The notes under the pieces: model-generated | What the model was told of the DNA's origin: nothing | The model's database searches: none | What the model saw: only the letters and a program-made list of their open reading frames with translations | Translations under genes and position numbers: made by a program | Assembly (NCBI GenBank): GCA_024529925.1 | Contig: JAFEUB010001021.1 | Location: forward strand, 1,256,501 to 1,320,500 | DNA: 64,000 nucleotides | Direction: 5' to 3' | From: Ophthalmolycus amberensis | Lineage: Eukaryota > Chordata > Actinopteri > Perciformes > Zoarcidae | Shown here: positions 57,701 through 64,000 of the stretch, in pieces | Layout: every line of letters starts with the position of its first letter | Numbering within the stretch: the stretch's first letter is position 1

Positions 57701-57713
57701 CAATATGAAATAA
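35456..57713 (+). CDS. pamr1: Inactive serine protease PAMR1 homologue, 14 coding exons, extended form
   Basis: Joined exons: 35456-35609, 42985-43161, 44127-44252, 44819-44933, 47408-47625, 48298-48405, 50592-50762, 50947-51138, 51366-52262, 52357-52533, 53575-53641, 53849-54078, 56698-57056, 57132-57713. All introns are GT-AG and the total is 3573 nt, 1190 residues plus stop. Domain order: N-terminal signal anchor or peptide (core 33-43), Cys-rich region 57-152, CUB 154-263, EGF-like 265-299, Sushi 303-356, Sushi 363-418, charged linker 421-719, Sushi 723-776, Sushi 780-875, trypsin-like domain 879-1190. Mammalian PAMR1 is about 720 residues with two Sushi domains; the first two Sushi exons and the linker are additional here. 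In the trypsin-like domain His959 and Asp1015 are kept, but the serine position is Thr1117, as in the mammalian protein, so proteolysis is not expected. PAMR1 is a secreted protein linked to muscle regeneration. Identity is secure; exon 1 and the linker exon are the least certain parts. Confidence 0.93.
36494..36525. repeat. 32-bp perfect palindrome
   Basis: AATCATTCCTCATCAG is followed immediately by its exact reverse complement, with no spacer. The next flanking bases do not pair. It could extrude as a cruciform or form an RNA hairpin in the pamr1 pre-mRNA. Confidence 0.95.
37465..37560 (+). repeat. Single arm of the foldback repeat family
   Basis: TTTTCGGAAAATAGTTCTTG, then GCTTTCTTGCTGAGA and GATGAGAAGATTGATACC, match the left arm of the 34.3 kb element (34366-34431). 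The rest of the element is absent. Confidence 0.55.
41350..41928 (-). mobile_element. Probable solo LTR, minus orientation
   Basis: The segment begins TGTTGAGG and ends TATTTACA, so it has TG...CA ends, and a 4-bp match CGTT flanks both sides (41346-41349 and 41929-41932). On the minus strand an AATAAA near 41410 sits about 60 bp before the end, as expected for R-U5. It is GC-richer than its intron surroundings and has no open frame or neighbouring internal region. Boundaries are tentative because a 4-bp match can be chance. Confidence 0.4.
42700..42769. repeat. (CA)n microsatellite
   Basis: About 35 uninterrupted CA units in pamr1 intron 1. Confidence 0.97.
42985..43161 (+). CDS. pamr1: pamr1 exon 2: N-terminal Cys-rich segment
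   Basis: Codes residues 52-110 (phase 1 to 1) with PGPEWNVMCRGCCEYD, PCCRNAINECD and the final CIIHPG. These blocks match the cysteine-rich start of mature PAMR1. Acceptor TTTTCAG|AT and donor CAG|GTAAAG are canonical. Confidence 0.95.
44127..44252 (+). CDS. pamr1: pamr1 exon 3: Cys-rich, EGF-like segment before the CUB domain
   Basis: Codes residues 111-152: GCSIFENCKRCNNGTWG, then YCAECRPGWSGGDCM. One N-glycosylation sequon (NGT). Phase 1 to 1; donor A|GTAAGT. Confidence 0.95.
   Translation, partial: VAVYLRTVSDVTMGHGAPGTTSSLLENTALSVGLAGLVEIA
44819..44933 (+). CDS. pamr1: pamr1 exon 4: first half of the CUB domain
   Basis: Codes residues 153-190, KCGGVIRKRQGHLVLESYP and then CEWTIQVDRPFTIELR, the typical first strands of a CUB domain with its first two cysteines. 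Enters in phase 1 and leaves in phase 2. Confidence 0.95.
47408..47625 (+). CDS. pamr1: pamr1 exon 5: second half of the CUB domain
   Basis: Codes residues 191-263, including CRYDFVEVRDGDS, RFCGNNRPAP and FVSDGYKNFDGFFATF. This holds the last two CUB cysteines and the acidic residues that coordinate calcium in many CUB domains. Phase 2 in, phase 1 out. Confidence 0.95.
48298..48405 (+). CDS. pamr1: pamr1 exon 6: EGF-like domain
   Basis: Codes residues 264-299 with six cysteines in EGF spacing: ACSSSPCLHDGTC, HCACLAGYTGKRC. A complete symmetric phase 1-1 module. Confidence 0.95.
50592..50762 (+). CDS. pamr1: pamr1 exon 7: Sushi (CCP) domain 1, extra relative to mammalian PAMR1
   Basis: Codes residues 300-356. 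Four cysteines and the Sushi signature are present: GCRRPPVPTHG, ITFRCDPGLELRG, CLSDGTWSAPAPDC. It is a phase 1-1 exon, so it could be added or skipped without frameshift. As far as I know the 720-residue mammalian protein has no counterpart between EGF and its first Sushi domain. Confidence 0.88.
50947..51138 (+). CDS. pamr1: pamr1 exon 8: Sushi (CCP) domain 2, extra relative to mammalian PAMR1
   Basis: Codes residues 357-420. Four cysteines: IVCALPPKPTHGNHF, QYLCYQPYELSG, ACLPNNIWSGTPPVC. Symmetric phase 1-1. The donor CAAG|GTCCGA is the weakest in the gene, which could favour alternative use. Confidence 0.85.
51366..52262 (+). CDS. pamr1: pamr1 exon 9: large Lys/Glu/Thr/Asn-rich linker
   Basis: Codes residues 421-719 in a single 897-nt exon. 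It has no cysteine and no folded-domain signature, and is dominated by Lys, Glu, Asp, Thr and Asn, so it is probably disordered. Nine N-X-S/T sequons are present (NNT, NET, NTT twice, NDT, NNT twice, NIT, NQS), so in the secretory pathway it could be a heavily glycosylated stalk. The acceptor TATCCACAG|TG and donor CACCG|GTGAGA keep phase 1-1. Reading on past the donor gives a stop after eight more codons. Coding status rests on the long open frame plus fitting splice phases; a homologue was not recognised. Confidence 0.75.
52357..52533 (+). CDS. pamr1: pamr1 exon 10: Sushi (CCP) domain 3 (first Sushi of mammalian PAMR1)
   Basis: Codes residues 720-778 with SCPLLSRLYHG, EFFCNHSYAISGNARRTCQ and NGTWSGKQPLCVR. 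This closely matches the first Sushi domain of mammalian PAMR1, which fixes the orthology on this side of the linker. Phase 1-1. Confidence 0.92.
52955..53370 (+). repeat. Foldback repeat copy in pamr1 intron 10
   Basis: The left arm TTAACATAAAGGGCAAAAC, then AGTCTGGCTC, is mirrored by the right arm GAGCCAGACT...CAGTCTTTATGCTGAGCTCAGC. The centre holds GTACGGATTAAAC and AGTGAGCTTTAGAGGT, and the right end has ACTCTTGCCAAGAC. Same family and orientation as the 34.3 kb copy. Confidence 0.55.
53575..53641 (+). CDS. pamr1: pamr1 exon 11: start of Sushi domain 4
   Basis: A short exon coding residues 779-800, ACREPKVSELVRQRVLPP, matching the mammalian sequence between the two Sushi domains. Phase 1 in, phase 2 out. 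Acceptor TTGCAG, donor AG|GTATGT. Confidence 0.9.
53849..54078 (+). CDS. pamr1: pamr1 exon 12: remainder of Sushi domain 4
   Basis: Codes residues 801-877: KTPVHKLYSSGLGR, YSHIEYECASSFYQHSGSS, RTCLKTGKWSGRHVSC. Equivalent to the second Sushi domain of mammalian PAMR1. Phase 2 in, phase 1 out. Confidence 0.93.
54079..55084 (+). other. pamr1 intron 12, part before the LINE
   Basis: No further exon or element recognised in this 1-kb stretch between exon 12 and the LINE insertion. Confidence 0.5.
55067..56461 (+). CDS. LINE ORF2 fragment: reverse transcriptase and C-terminal region
   Basis: An uninterrupted frame ending at 56461. LINE similarity begins at about 55130 with FRPISNLPFLSKILE; the preceding 21 codons are probably flanking DNA. 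Reverse-transcriptase blocks in order: FQSGFRSQHSTETAL, LLDLTAAFDTINH with the first catalytic Asp, GVPQGSVLGPLLF, and the CYADDVQLYI box with the paired Asp. The C-terminal blocks IDYCNSILYG and HITPVLQNLHWLPV follow. The endonuclease domain and ORF1 are missing, so it cannot move by itself. It is a transposon and not a host gene. Confidence 0.88.
   Translation: MYMKNKSPQKGKTNQRHLVSNFRPISNLPFLSKILERIVATQLKAHLISNDLFEPFQSGFRSQHSTETALLKVTNDLLLSSDAGHLNILILLDLTAAFDTINHNILLFRLESSLNITGTALSWIKSYLTNRQQFISINNCTSSTTPLSQGVPQGSVLGPLLFILYLLPLGNIIRQHGLHFHCYADDVQLYISTKAITTTTHSTLTNCLTDIKSWMQTNFLKLNCDKSDMIIIGPKSLTKTCHNFCLTIDNSTLSPSPHIRNLGVMFDSNLSFEHHVKQITRTAFFHLKNIARLRPSLSSSAAETLIHAFITSRIDYCNSILYGTSSKILNKLQYIQNSAARLLTHTRSRDHITPVLQNLHWLPVPQRIQYKILLLTHKALHNQAPSYLTDLLHHHTPSRRLRSSDANLLSLPLRTKHRTWGDRAFSIAAPSLWNSLPKNIRDCTDLSTFKSQIKTHLFKTAFNV
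55085..56580 (+). mobile_element. 5'-truncated L2 (Maui-like) LINE in pamr1 intron 12, sense orientation
   Basis: It contains most of the reverse-transcriptase coding region, followed by a roughly 120-bp 3' UTR with AAAGTGTCTTTGAGTGTCAA, AAGCGCTATATAAATAAAATG and an ATT tail at 56560-56579. It lies in the same direction as pamr1 and its AATAAA at 56554-56559 is therefore on the transcribed strand. The left boundary is uncertain (55085-55130), and no target-site duplication could be delimited. The intact frame suggests a fairly recent insertion. Confidence 0.9.
56698..57056 (+). CDS. pamr1: pamr1 exon 13: first part of the trypsin-like domain, with His
   Basis: Codes residues 878-997. It starts with the linking cysteine in VCGKHP and continues HWPWLAAIYRRF and LVCSGALVNLKRVVVAAHC, which holds the catalytic-type histidine His959. 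An insert of about 30 residues rich in Gly, Lys and Ala separates the first strands, somewhat longer than in mammals. Phase 1 in, phase 0 out. Confidence 0.94.
57132..57713 (+). CDS. pamr1: pamr1 exon 14: rest of the trypsin-like domain with Thr at the Ser position
   Basis: Codes residues 998-1190 and the TAA stop. HPNYDPHILDSDIAVVKLLD carries the Asp of the triad (Asp1015). The PVSVTDNMLCAS block precedes CPSDTGGILVLP, where a protease would have GDSGGP: serine is replaced by Thr1117 (57489-57491). It ends FKGWIESNMK, matching the mammalian C-terminus. An AATAAA hexamer overlaps the stop (57708-57713). Confidence 0.95.
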   Translation: MASIVVHPNYDPHILDSDIAVVKLLDKARIGEKVLPLCLSDSQGEEATSGQGLVTGWSPLPDSSLGPDERARVGLVHLADIVPCERQYARNGVPVSVTDNMLCASHKPDYEPSNICPSDTGGILVLPALSDNQASSNQKLSLSFRQVQGESKGLWRLMGLVSFGYDQGECDPDLYTVYTHVANFKGWIESNMK

Positions 57714-58799
57714 AGATGCTACTGTCAGTCTCACCTTGTTCCCTCTACTTCTAAAAGATTTATACGACTTCATATCTCACAGTCCTCTTTCCCTTATGTT
57801 TGTCTGTTTTTTTCAGTCTAGTCATCCTCCCTAACCGTTTTAATTTTGTTCTTGCACGAGCACTTATTCAATGCAGAAGCACTGGACGACACTGGAGAAC
57901 ACTGTGCTCTAACTGAAGGGGGTGCTAACACATTAGATGTGCTCGGCATCAACCTCTCATCAGAAAACGTCAGTGTTCCGGTCCCTCAGCATGAGGTTTC
58001 TGACTTGAAAGTGAGCAGAAAACCATTTCACACCTCTGTCTGAATTTGTGTTGTACTCATTGGTATGTATATATGTTGTAATGTACTGAATCATTCTACC
58101 AATTCATATGACCCAAGAGATGTACATATTGTAGCTAAAGACAGAAAAATCATGACGTTTTTAATTAAATATAATGTAAGGCTTGCTCAGTGTGATTGTT
58201 TTTTTAATCATAGTGTAAAACTCAGTATGTATGCATGAACAAATACATTCTACCGATTCCTATCATGAAATTAATATGATGTGAAAATGACGCCTTATAT
58301 TTGATCTATGAAGCACACAGTGGGCTTGTGCTATGAGGCAAATTAATCCAGGTCAGAGAAGCACCATTTTCACAACCATAAACGGAGCACATTATTCACA
58401 GATCAATTCCAATTTTCTGTGCTCAAATTAAATCAATTACTTCCATTCTGACGCTCCTCCATTATTCAGAAGTGAGTCTGCATGGATAGAGGAGCTGCAG
58501 CTTATATCGACTTCCAAAAGGTGGCAATAAAAAGTATTACTTTATCTCCGAGATCATCAGGAGCTGGGCTCTGTTTGTTGGTTGATTTCGTTATGAATTG
58601 GGTGGATTTCAAAATAATGAAACAACTGAAATTGAAATTTCAAGCTGCCTCACATTACGAACTTTGGATAAAAGATTTTAATACCACAAACTATAACAAT
58701 TACACAGCTAAAATCAGGCAATTAAATGAAATAGAATAAAACTCAATCAAATAAAACCGAATTAAATCCACAAAAACAAACTGGGACTGTTTACTGGAA
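57714..58799 (+). other. pamr1 3' UTR and flank
   Basis: The end of the transcript is not clear. An AATAAA overlaps the stop codon and others occur at about 58525 and 58732. An open frame near 57822-58043 looks protein-like (DDTGEHCALTEGG...) but has no family I recognise and lies just after the stop, so I treat it as untranslated. Confidence 0.4.
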
Positions 58800-59330
58800 C
58801 TGTAAAAATGAAATTGAGGCCAATATTAAAGGTGGACGACGCTGTCCGCTCTGCCGTGAGCGAACCAGTGAGGCGCGCTCACATGCACGAACATGCACTA
58901 GAACCACGAGCGGCCAGCCCGGCTATGTTAACAAAGCCAGGAGAAGATCAGATAACATCACACACAGAGGAAGAGCGACTTCATTCTCTGCCCAGGTAAA
59001 AGTCACCCCAATATATCTTTACATTACACATTATTGCTTGCTGCTATTTCAATGTTCAGAATGTTTAAATACAGCTTTTTATATAAGAGGCTTTTTTCTA
59101 CTTTCGAGTCTTCAAGCCTCAGACAGGAAGTTCCAAAGGTGAGGGACCTTCAGAAGGCTGAGCATCTGAGACTGCGCGCTGGCTTACAATAAAACAAAAA
59201 AATATCTGAAATAAAGTTAAGAGCCAGCCCATGAAGTGCTGAACAATTTGTAGTCTTAATGCTGCATAACTTGTTCTTTTATCAGGCAGCTTAACAAGCT
59301 GAAAACACAACACTGACTCATTATAAAGTT
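58800..59330. repeat. Probable interspersed repeat sequence
   Basis: CpG-bearing segments such as GAGCGGCCAGCCCGGCTATG and GAAGAGCGACTTCATTCTCT, then CTGAGACTGCGCGCTGGCTT, are out of character with the AT-rich surroundings and resemble repeats I recall from many fish genomes. Ends and family are not determined. Confidence 0.35.
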
Positions 59331-60396
59331 GTCTTGGTGAATGTGTTTGCAAATCGTTGCCTATTTACACATCCAGCAACATTATCACTCATTTGGAGGT
59401 CGTGCCATTGGGAACTTGACAAATGATAAGTTTAATATTCATTCTCTTTTTAGGTCAGTTTTGATCAGCTCTACAACTTAATAACCAGTGATAAGTGGCA
59501 AAAACAGGACTGATATGGGAATTGAAAACAACCATTTTCTAGTGGGAGCATGAGTACTGATGTTTTTCCTTGGTGCAGTGAAGGTTGTGTCACTAGCAAT
59601 CCAGTGGTGCACTTGTCTGCTGCCCTTCGATTCAGTTTAGGTCAAAAGTTAACTTTGCTTTAAGTGGTCTTTTTTTTTACGACTGGTGGATATTGTTAAA
59701 ATCACCAGGGCCAATTAGGCCTTGTATTTTGATTTATAAAACATTCACTCTTAATAAAGCCACCATGTTTGTGTTAAAAGCTTTTAAAGTCACCACAGTT
59801 TTGTTTACTGCAGCCATATATCCCCCACATCCATATCCCCATGTTGAGCACCCAGAATGCACAGGTATGATTATGTGAAGAGAGGCTGTGCTTCAACCCC
59901 AGCCAAAGCTTTCAGTCAGTGATTTAAAAACTGCAAACCTCCTTCACTGTGCTGAACTGATAAGAAACATGAGCTCAACCAGCTGGTCTATAACATGGAA
60001 GTCAGACTTCTCAAAAGAGGGATTACACAACACCTGCCTTGGAAATATTTCACGCTCATGAATGCTCGAAGCAATTTTTAAAAATGCAGTTCTTACTTTG
60101 CTGCAGGACTTGGACTGTGCTCAGAATACAGCATCTAATAGATTTTCTAAAACCTTCTAAAAGGGCCGGAGCATAGACTGAGGTCATCAGAGCAATTTTG
60201 TCTCTACATTTGCCAGGTGTGATTTTCTTACTAGAGGTTATCTGTGCTGTCACAGCCATACATCTTGAAGTTTTATTTGTTTTTATTTTAGGCCTCCTAT
60301 GTCCAATTTACTTGTCATTTGTTGATGCTGTAAAGTTCTCATTTTAATTACTTTGTGAGATCTGCTTCAAAAAGTATCTCCTTTTTCTTTGTCTTC

Positions 60397-60472
<76 letters not shown>

Positions 60473-63400
60473 TATATAAAATATCCAGCCATTTATAACA
60501 CATAATGTTCTCGATGTAAGATCACAATTGGCATGCAAAACTGCTACAGTGCCTTTGTTGCACTACTCAGGAACAACACCCATCAAAGACTTTCTGTCTT
60601 TCCTTCACCCATTTACTGAAGTTGAACAACAGCTTAGTAGAGTCCCATGAGGAGAGTCCTGTCCACTTGGGCTGGGAGACTGTCTGTTCACAGGCCCTGG
60701 TTAGCTCACAGGGCATCATCCATAGAAACATGGGCAACACTTAACCAAGTCCTGACTGTCCTGGGAACGGAGATGTAACCCTGAGCAAAGTACCTGGATA
60801 ATGATGGGAAAATGCTGCCATGAGAACTCAATAGTTAAAGGTGGAGGGGCAAAATACTTCACACCAGACTTACCCAAAATGTTTAGGTTTTCACACCAGT
60901 TTTAGCCTGATGAGCCCTCTGTGCTTTGTTCTCTGTGTGAGAAAACTCTCTGAACTAAAACATTTTGGCACTAAAGATCCACACACAGCTCTGTTATTAG
61001 TATTCTAGTGATACGGCTAGGGTTATGTCCTGAAACATTTACATCAAGTCTCGTCCATATTTGTGTTAAATCATTTTGTATTGTTCCTACTGAAGATTTA
61101 AGTCTTTGAAAATTGGTCACAAATGTTCAAGGCAGAATTGGGCACTGTAGTTTTTTTTCTCCAATGTTACAGGATCAGAAAGTATTTTCAGGTGCGGATT
61201 GATACACTTTTGTTGCACACATTACAACACTAGCATCTATATCTGGGATTGATTCAGAATAAACTACAGTGCCCACATGCATTGTAATGAGGTAACTTGT
61301 CACCCAGTGCAACAGTGTGGCTCATTCATGTGTTTTTAATGGAGGCCTATGGCACAGAGAAATATCATACTTTGATCCTTTGATGGGATTTGTTAAGAAA
61401 AGAAAATTAGATGAATGATAGGCTTATTATTTCGGCAGTGATGTGTTTACTGCCCTTGGATGTTATCCCAACCCCATTGTCTACCCATCATGCCTATGGC
61501 AGCTCATTCTGGTTCCCCAATTCCATTCTTATTCCAGCCCCTTCAGCCCTCTAATACATACATGAACCTAAACAGAGCATGGTATTATGCAGCCATTACC
61601 TCCCAGATATGGCTTGACTATATAAAATGGAAGATAGCAATTCATATACTTCACAGCCCTGAATAAATATACAACACACACGTGTTTCAACACACAAAGC
61701 AATTTTGCAGTATTGATGTGTTTTCATCCATATGCCGGCCTGTGACTGAATTGCACAGCAAGAAGTATCAATATGATTTATAATAGCTGTGATTGTTTGA
61801 CTCCTACAGCAGCTGCAGAAAGCCTGCATGAATGCAGGCTGCCGCTACTGAACTGAGAAACAGGGTGTGAGAGAGAAAGAGAGCGAACAGGAAAAAATAG
61901 GAATACAGAGATAGCAAGATAGAGAGGGAATGAATGAAAGAGACAGCAGGAAATACGCAGTATATGTAATGTGCGGGCAGGCGGGGTTCCTTTGTTAGGG
62001 GGCCGCGGCAATAACATTCTCTTGTTTTAGATGTTCTTTTAAACATATGTACCATTCACCAGCACTGAATGCAATCTTTCAAATATGCAAGGCTTAGCAC
62101 ACAGTTCAATACTTGCATTTTAACCTCCTCCCCCAAGGAAAGCCCCCTGGGGTAATTCTGAAGACTCGCCTGCTTTATTACCCTCGAACATCCTCGTAAC
62201 ACTTGTAGGTTTCCTGATTGCTCCTGAGAGGCCATCAACTCTGGCTCAAGCCCTTAAAGATTAATGTTCCCTTTATACAGGCACAGGTGCAAATAGTAGC
62301 TGTGTATCATGGTTTCTTCCCTAAACAACTTATTAAAATGCATACCATTAAAAACACCTTGTTTAAAAACATAATTATACTATTACTTATTTTATTGTCA
62401 TTATTCTATCCACTGCTGCTGCTATTATTATATTATTTCTGCTACTACTGCTATGACTGCTTGCATTATGTGTAAAATGTATGTCATATGGATTCTCTAT
62501 GTTTCATTTTACAATGTTGTTCATTCTGTACACATGACATCTATTGCACTTCTGTCAATCCTGGGAGAGGGATCCCTCCTCAGCTGCTCTCCCTCTATTC
62601 ATCCCAATGTATATAAAGGTTCTTTAGTATGTAATCTGTGATATAGTATGTTGCTACTCAACGCTTTGTGGTAACACAGTTTCCAAATGAGCCATGCCAA
62701 AATCTGTACATATAAGGACACACAGAAGTGCACATGGGCCTGGATTCTTTAATCCCATGAATGTCACTCAACACCTAGACCAACTGATTTGGGGTGATGA
62801 TTTTGTTGTCCTGTTTTTATTTGTAGCTCATGGTGTTGTTGGGAGGTCACATCCTGTGAAAGGCTGAGTTTAACCATCATTAATCTGCAAATTTACATGA
62901 AGAAAAAGTAACTGGTCAACGTGCCATGGAAGTAACATGCTACTCCCTGTAAAGTGGTCAAAGACTTCGCAAGGGAAGTTTGCCTACTGGAGTCACAGAG
63001 TTCAGCTAACTGCAGTCAAAACACAATCTATAATATCTTGGGTAAGGAGGATGCAGATGTATTAGCCAACTGCGTTCCCTGCTGCTCTGCATACAGAAGA
63101 GGGTGCTGGCATTGCTGTATTGACTATCTTTTGGTACATCCAAATGTTGGATGAATCCAGATGATTGTCTTTGTCTCATGGGCAAGTCAAACCCAGAGGA
63201 AGGTTGACTCTTCCCTGCAATTCCAGGGTTTAATTGCAGAATGAAGCAAATGACCTGGGACATCAAGCCATACATCGGTTTTATCATCTTACCAAGCAAA
63301 CTGCAGCAATTTGCTTAATAATCACACAGTATATAGTTAACTAATTTAAAGCAATGCCATGCTCAGTGTCTCTAAAATGAGTTATTCAGCACTTCTGTTT

Positions 63401-64000
63401 GCTGTCGTCAGAGTCGTTTCGATAGGGTGATACTGACCCAAAGTGAAGCATGCTCATTGCCCTGCAGCAAGATTCCTCTGATGTATAATATCTGTAGTCA
63501 TTTCTGATTGTGCAGTCAAATTTCTATATTTTAATTATCTGGCAGATTTAGCACATAGTGATGACTTGACAAGATAGTGGTTTTAAAGGAACATAACGAT
63601 AGAGTAACAAAATAATGATGGTGCAAGTATACATTAAACAGCTGTCTTTTGTTTGCAAAAATGTAATTTATTAAGCTTTTATGTCTTCTTAAAATCTACA
63701 GGGTCACCAAATAGACCTTTATCCCCTCACTACAAATGAATTCAAACAAGGATGACACGAAGATCACACTGGAACTACGGCCAACAGGTACAAGAAGTGG
63801 ATGATGAGAATTACACTTTCCTATTACTGTCCTTTCTTATAGATATGTTGTATATGGTGCCGCAAAACAGATCAGGAGGTTGTGATGCATGGTGGGGCAT
63901 GAAGTGTTTTACGTTGATACTGGAGACAAACATTTGTATCCTTTCTCCTACCAACGGTCAATGTGTATGTCTTTTGAGGACATCAACCGTAACATAGTTA
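59331..64000. other. Intergenic DNA downstream of pamr1, no gene seen
   Basis: No exon or RNA gene recognised. It contains a long AT run (60400-60467). By synteny the next gene outside the window would be expected to be slc1a2, but none of its exons is visible here. Confidence 0.45.
60400..60467. repeat. (AT)n microsatellite
   Basis: About 34 uninterrupted AT units. Confidence 0.97.

Noticed and set aside
57822..58043. Protein-like open frame after the pamr1 stop
   Set aside because: pamr1 ends at a residue pattern matching its mammalian C-terminus; this frame has no known domain and most likely lies in the 3' UTR.
63752..63997. Open frame near the right edge
   Set aside because: No domain or splice context; no resemblance to the gene expected by synteny.

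Overview
The window is nuclear DNA from a bony fish, most likely a percomorph teleost. Genes are sparse and intron-rich with GT-AG splice sites. CA, GT and AT microsatellites are abundant, and the transposon relics are of kinds common in teleosts (L2-type LINEs, hAT-like elements, foldback elements, a probable solo LTR). No rRNA, convincing tRNA, CRISPR or prokaryotic feature was found.

Two protein-coding genes are supported. The first is fjx1 (four-jointed box kinase 1), an intronless gene on the minus strand at 17693-18976 with a CpG-rich 5' flank. The second is pamr1 (peptidase domain containing associated with muscle regeneration 1) on the plus strand. It has fourteen coding exons between 35456 and 57713. 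Every junction is GT-AG, the frame holds throughout, and the product is 1190 residues. The two genes lie head to head about 16.5 kb apart. From general knowledge, PAMR1 and FJX1 are also divergent neighbours on human 11p13, so this is conserved microsynteny.

Layout: 1-776 is the 3' end of an L2-like LINE; 2567-3312 a non-autonomous hAT-like element; 3313-17692 gene-free DNA with microsatellites and repeat fragments; 17693-19500 fjx1 and its 5' flank; 19500-35190 a gene desert that may hold regulatory DNA, some transposon remains and a doubtful cluster of exon-like segments near 27.8-28.1 kb; 35190-57713 pamr1, with a foldback-type fragment, a 32-bp perfect palindrome and a probable solo LTR in intron 1 and a sense L2-like LINE in intron 12; 57714-64000 the pamr1 3' flank with no further gene seen.

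The two products act in different places. Fjx1 is a Golgi-type membrane kinase of the Four-jointed/FAM20 group, which in flies modifies the protocadherins Fat and Dachsous. Pamr1 is a secreted mosaic protein with CUB, EGF, Sushi and trypsin-like domains, and its catalytic serine is replaced by threonine. The most notable feature is the pamr1 architecture. Compared with the mammalian form it carries two extra Sushi exons and one 897-nt exon coding a Lys/Glu/Thr/Asn-rich linker with nine N-glycosylation sequons. A stop codon overlapping two AATAAA hexamers lies just inside the following intron.
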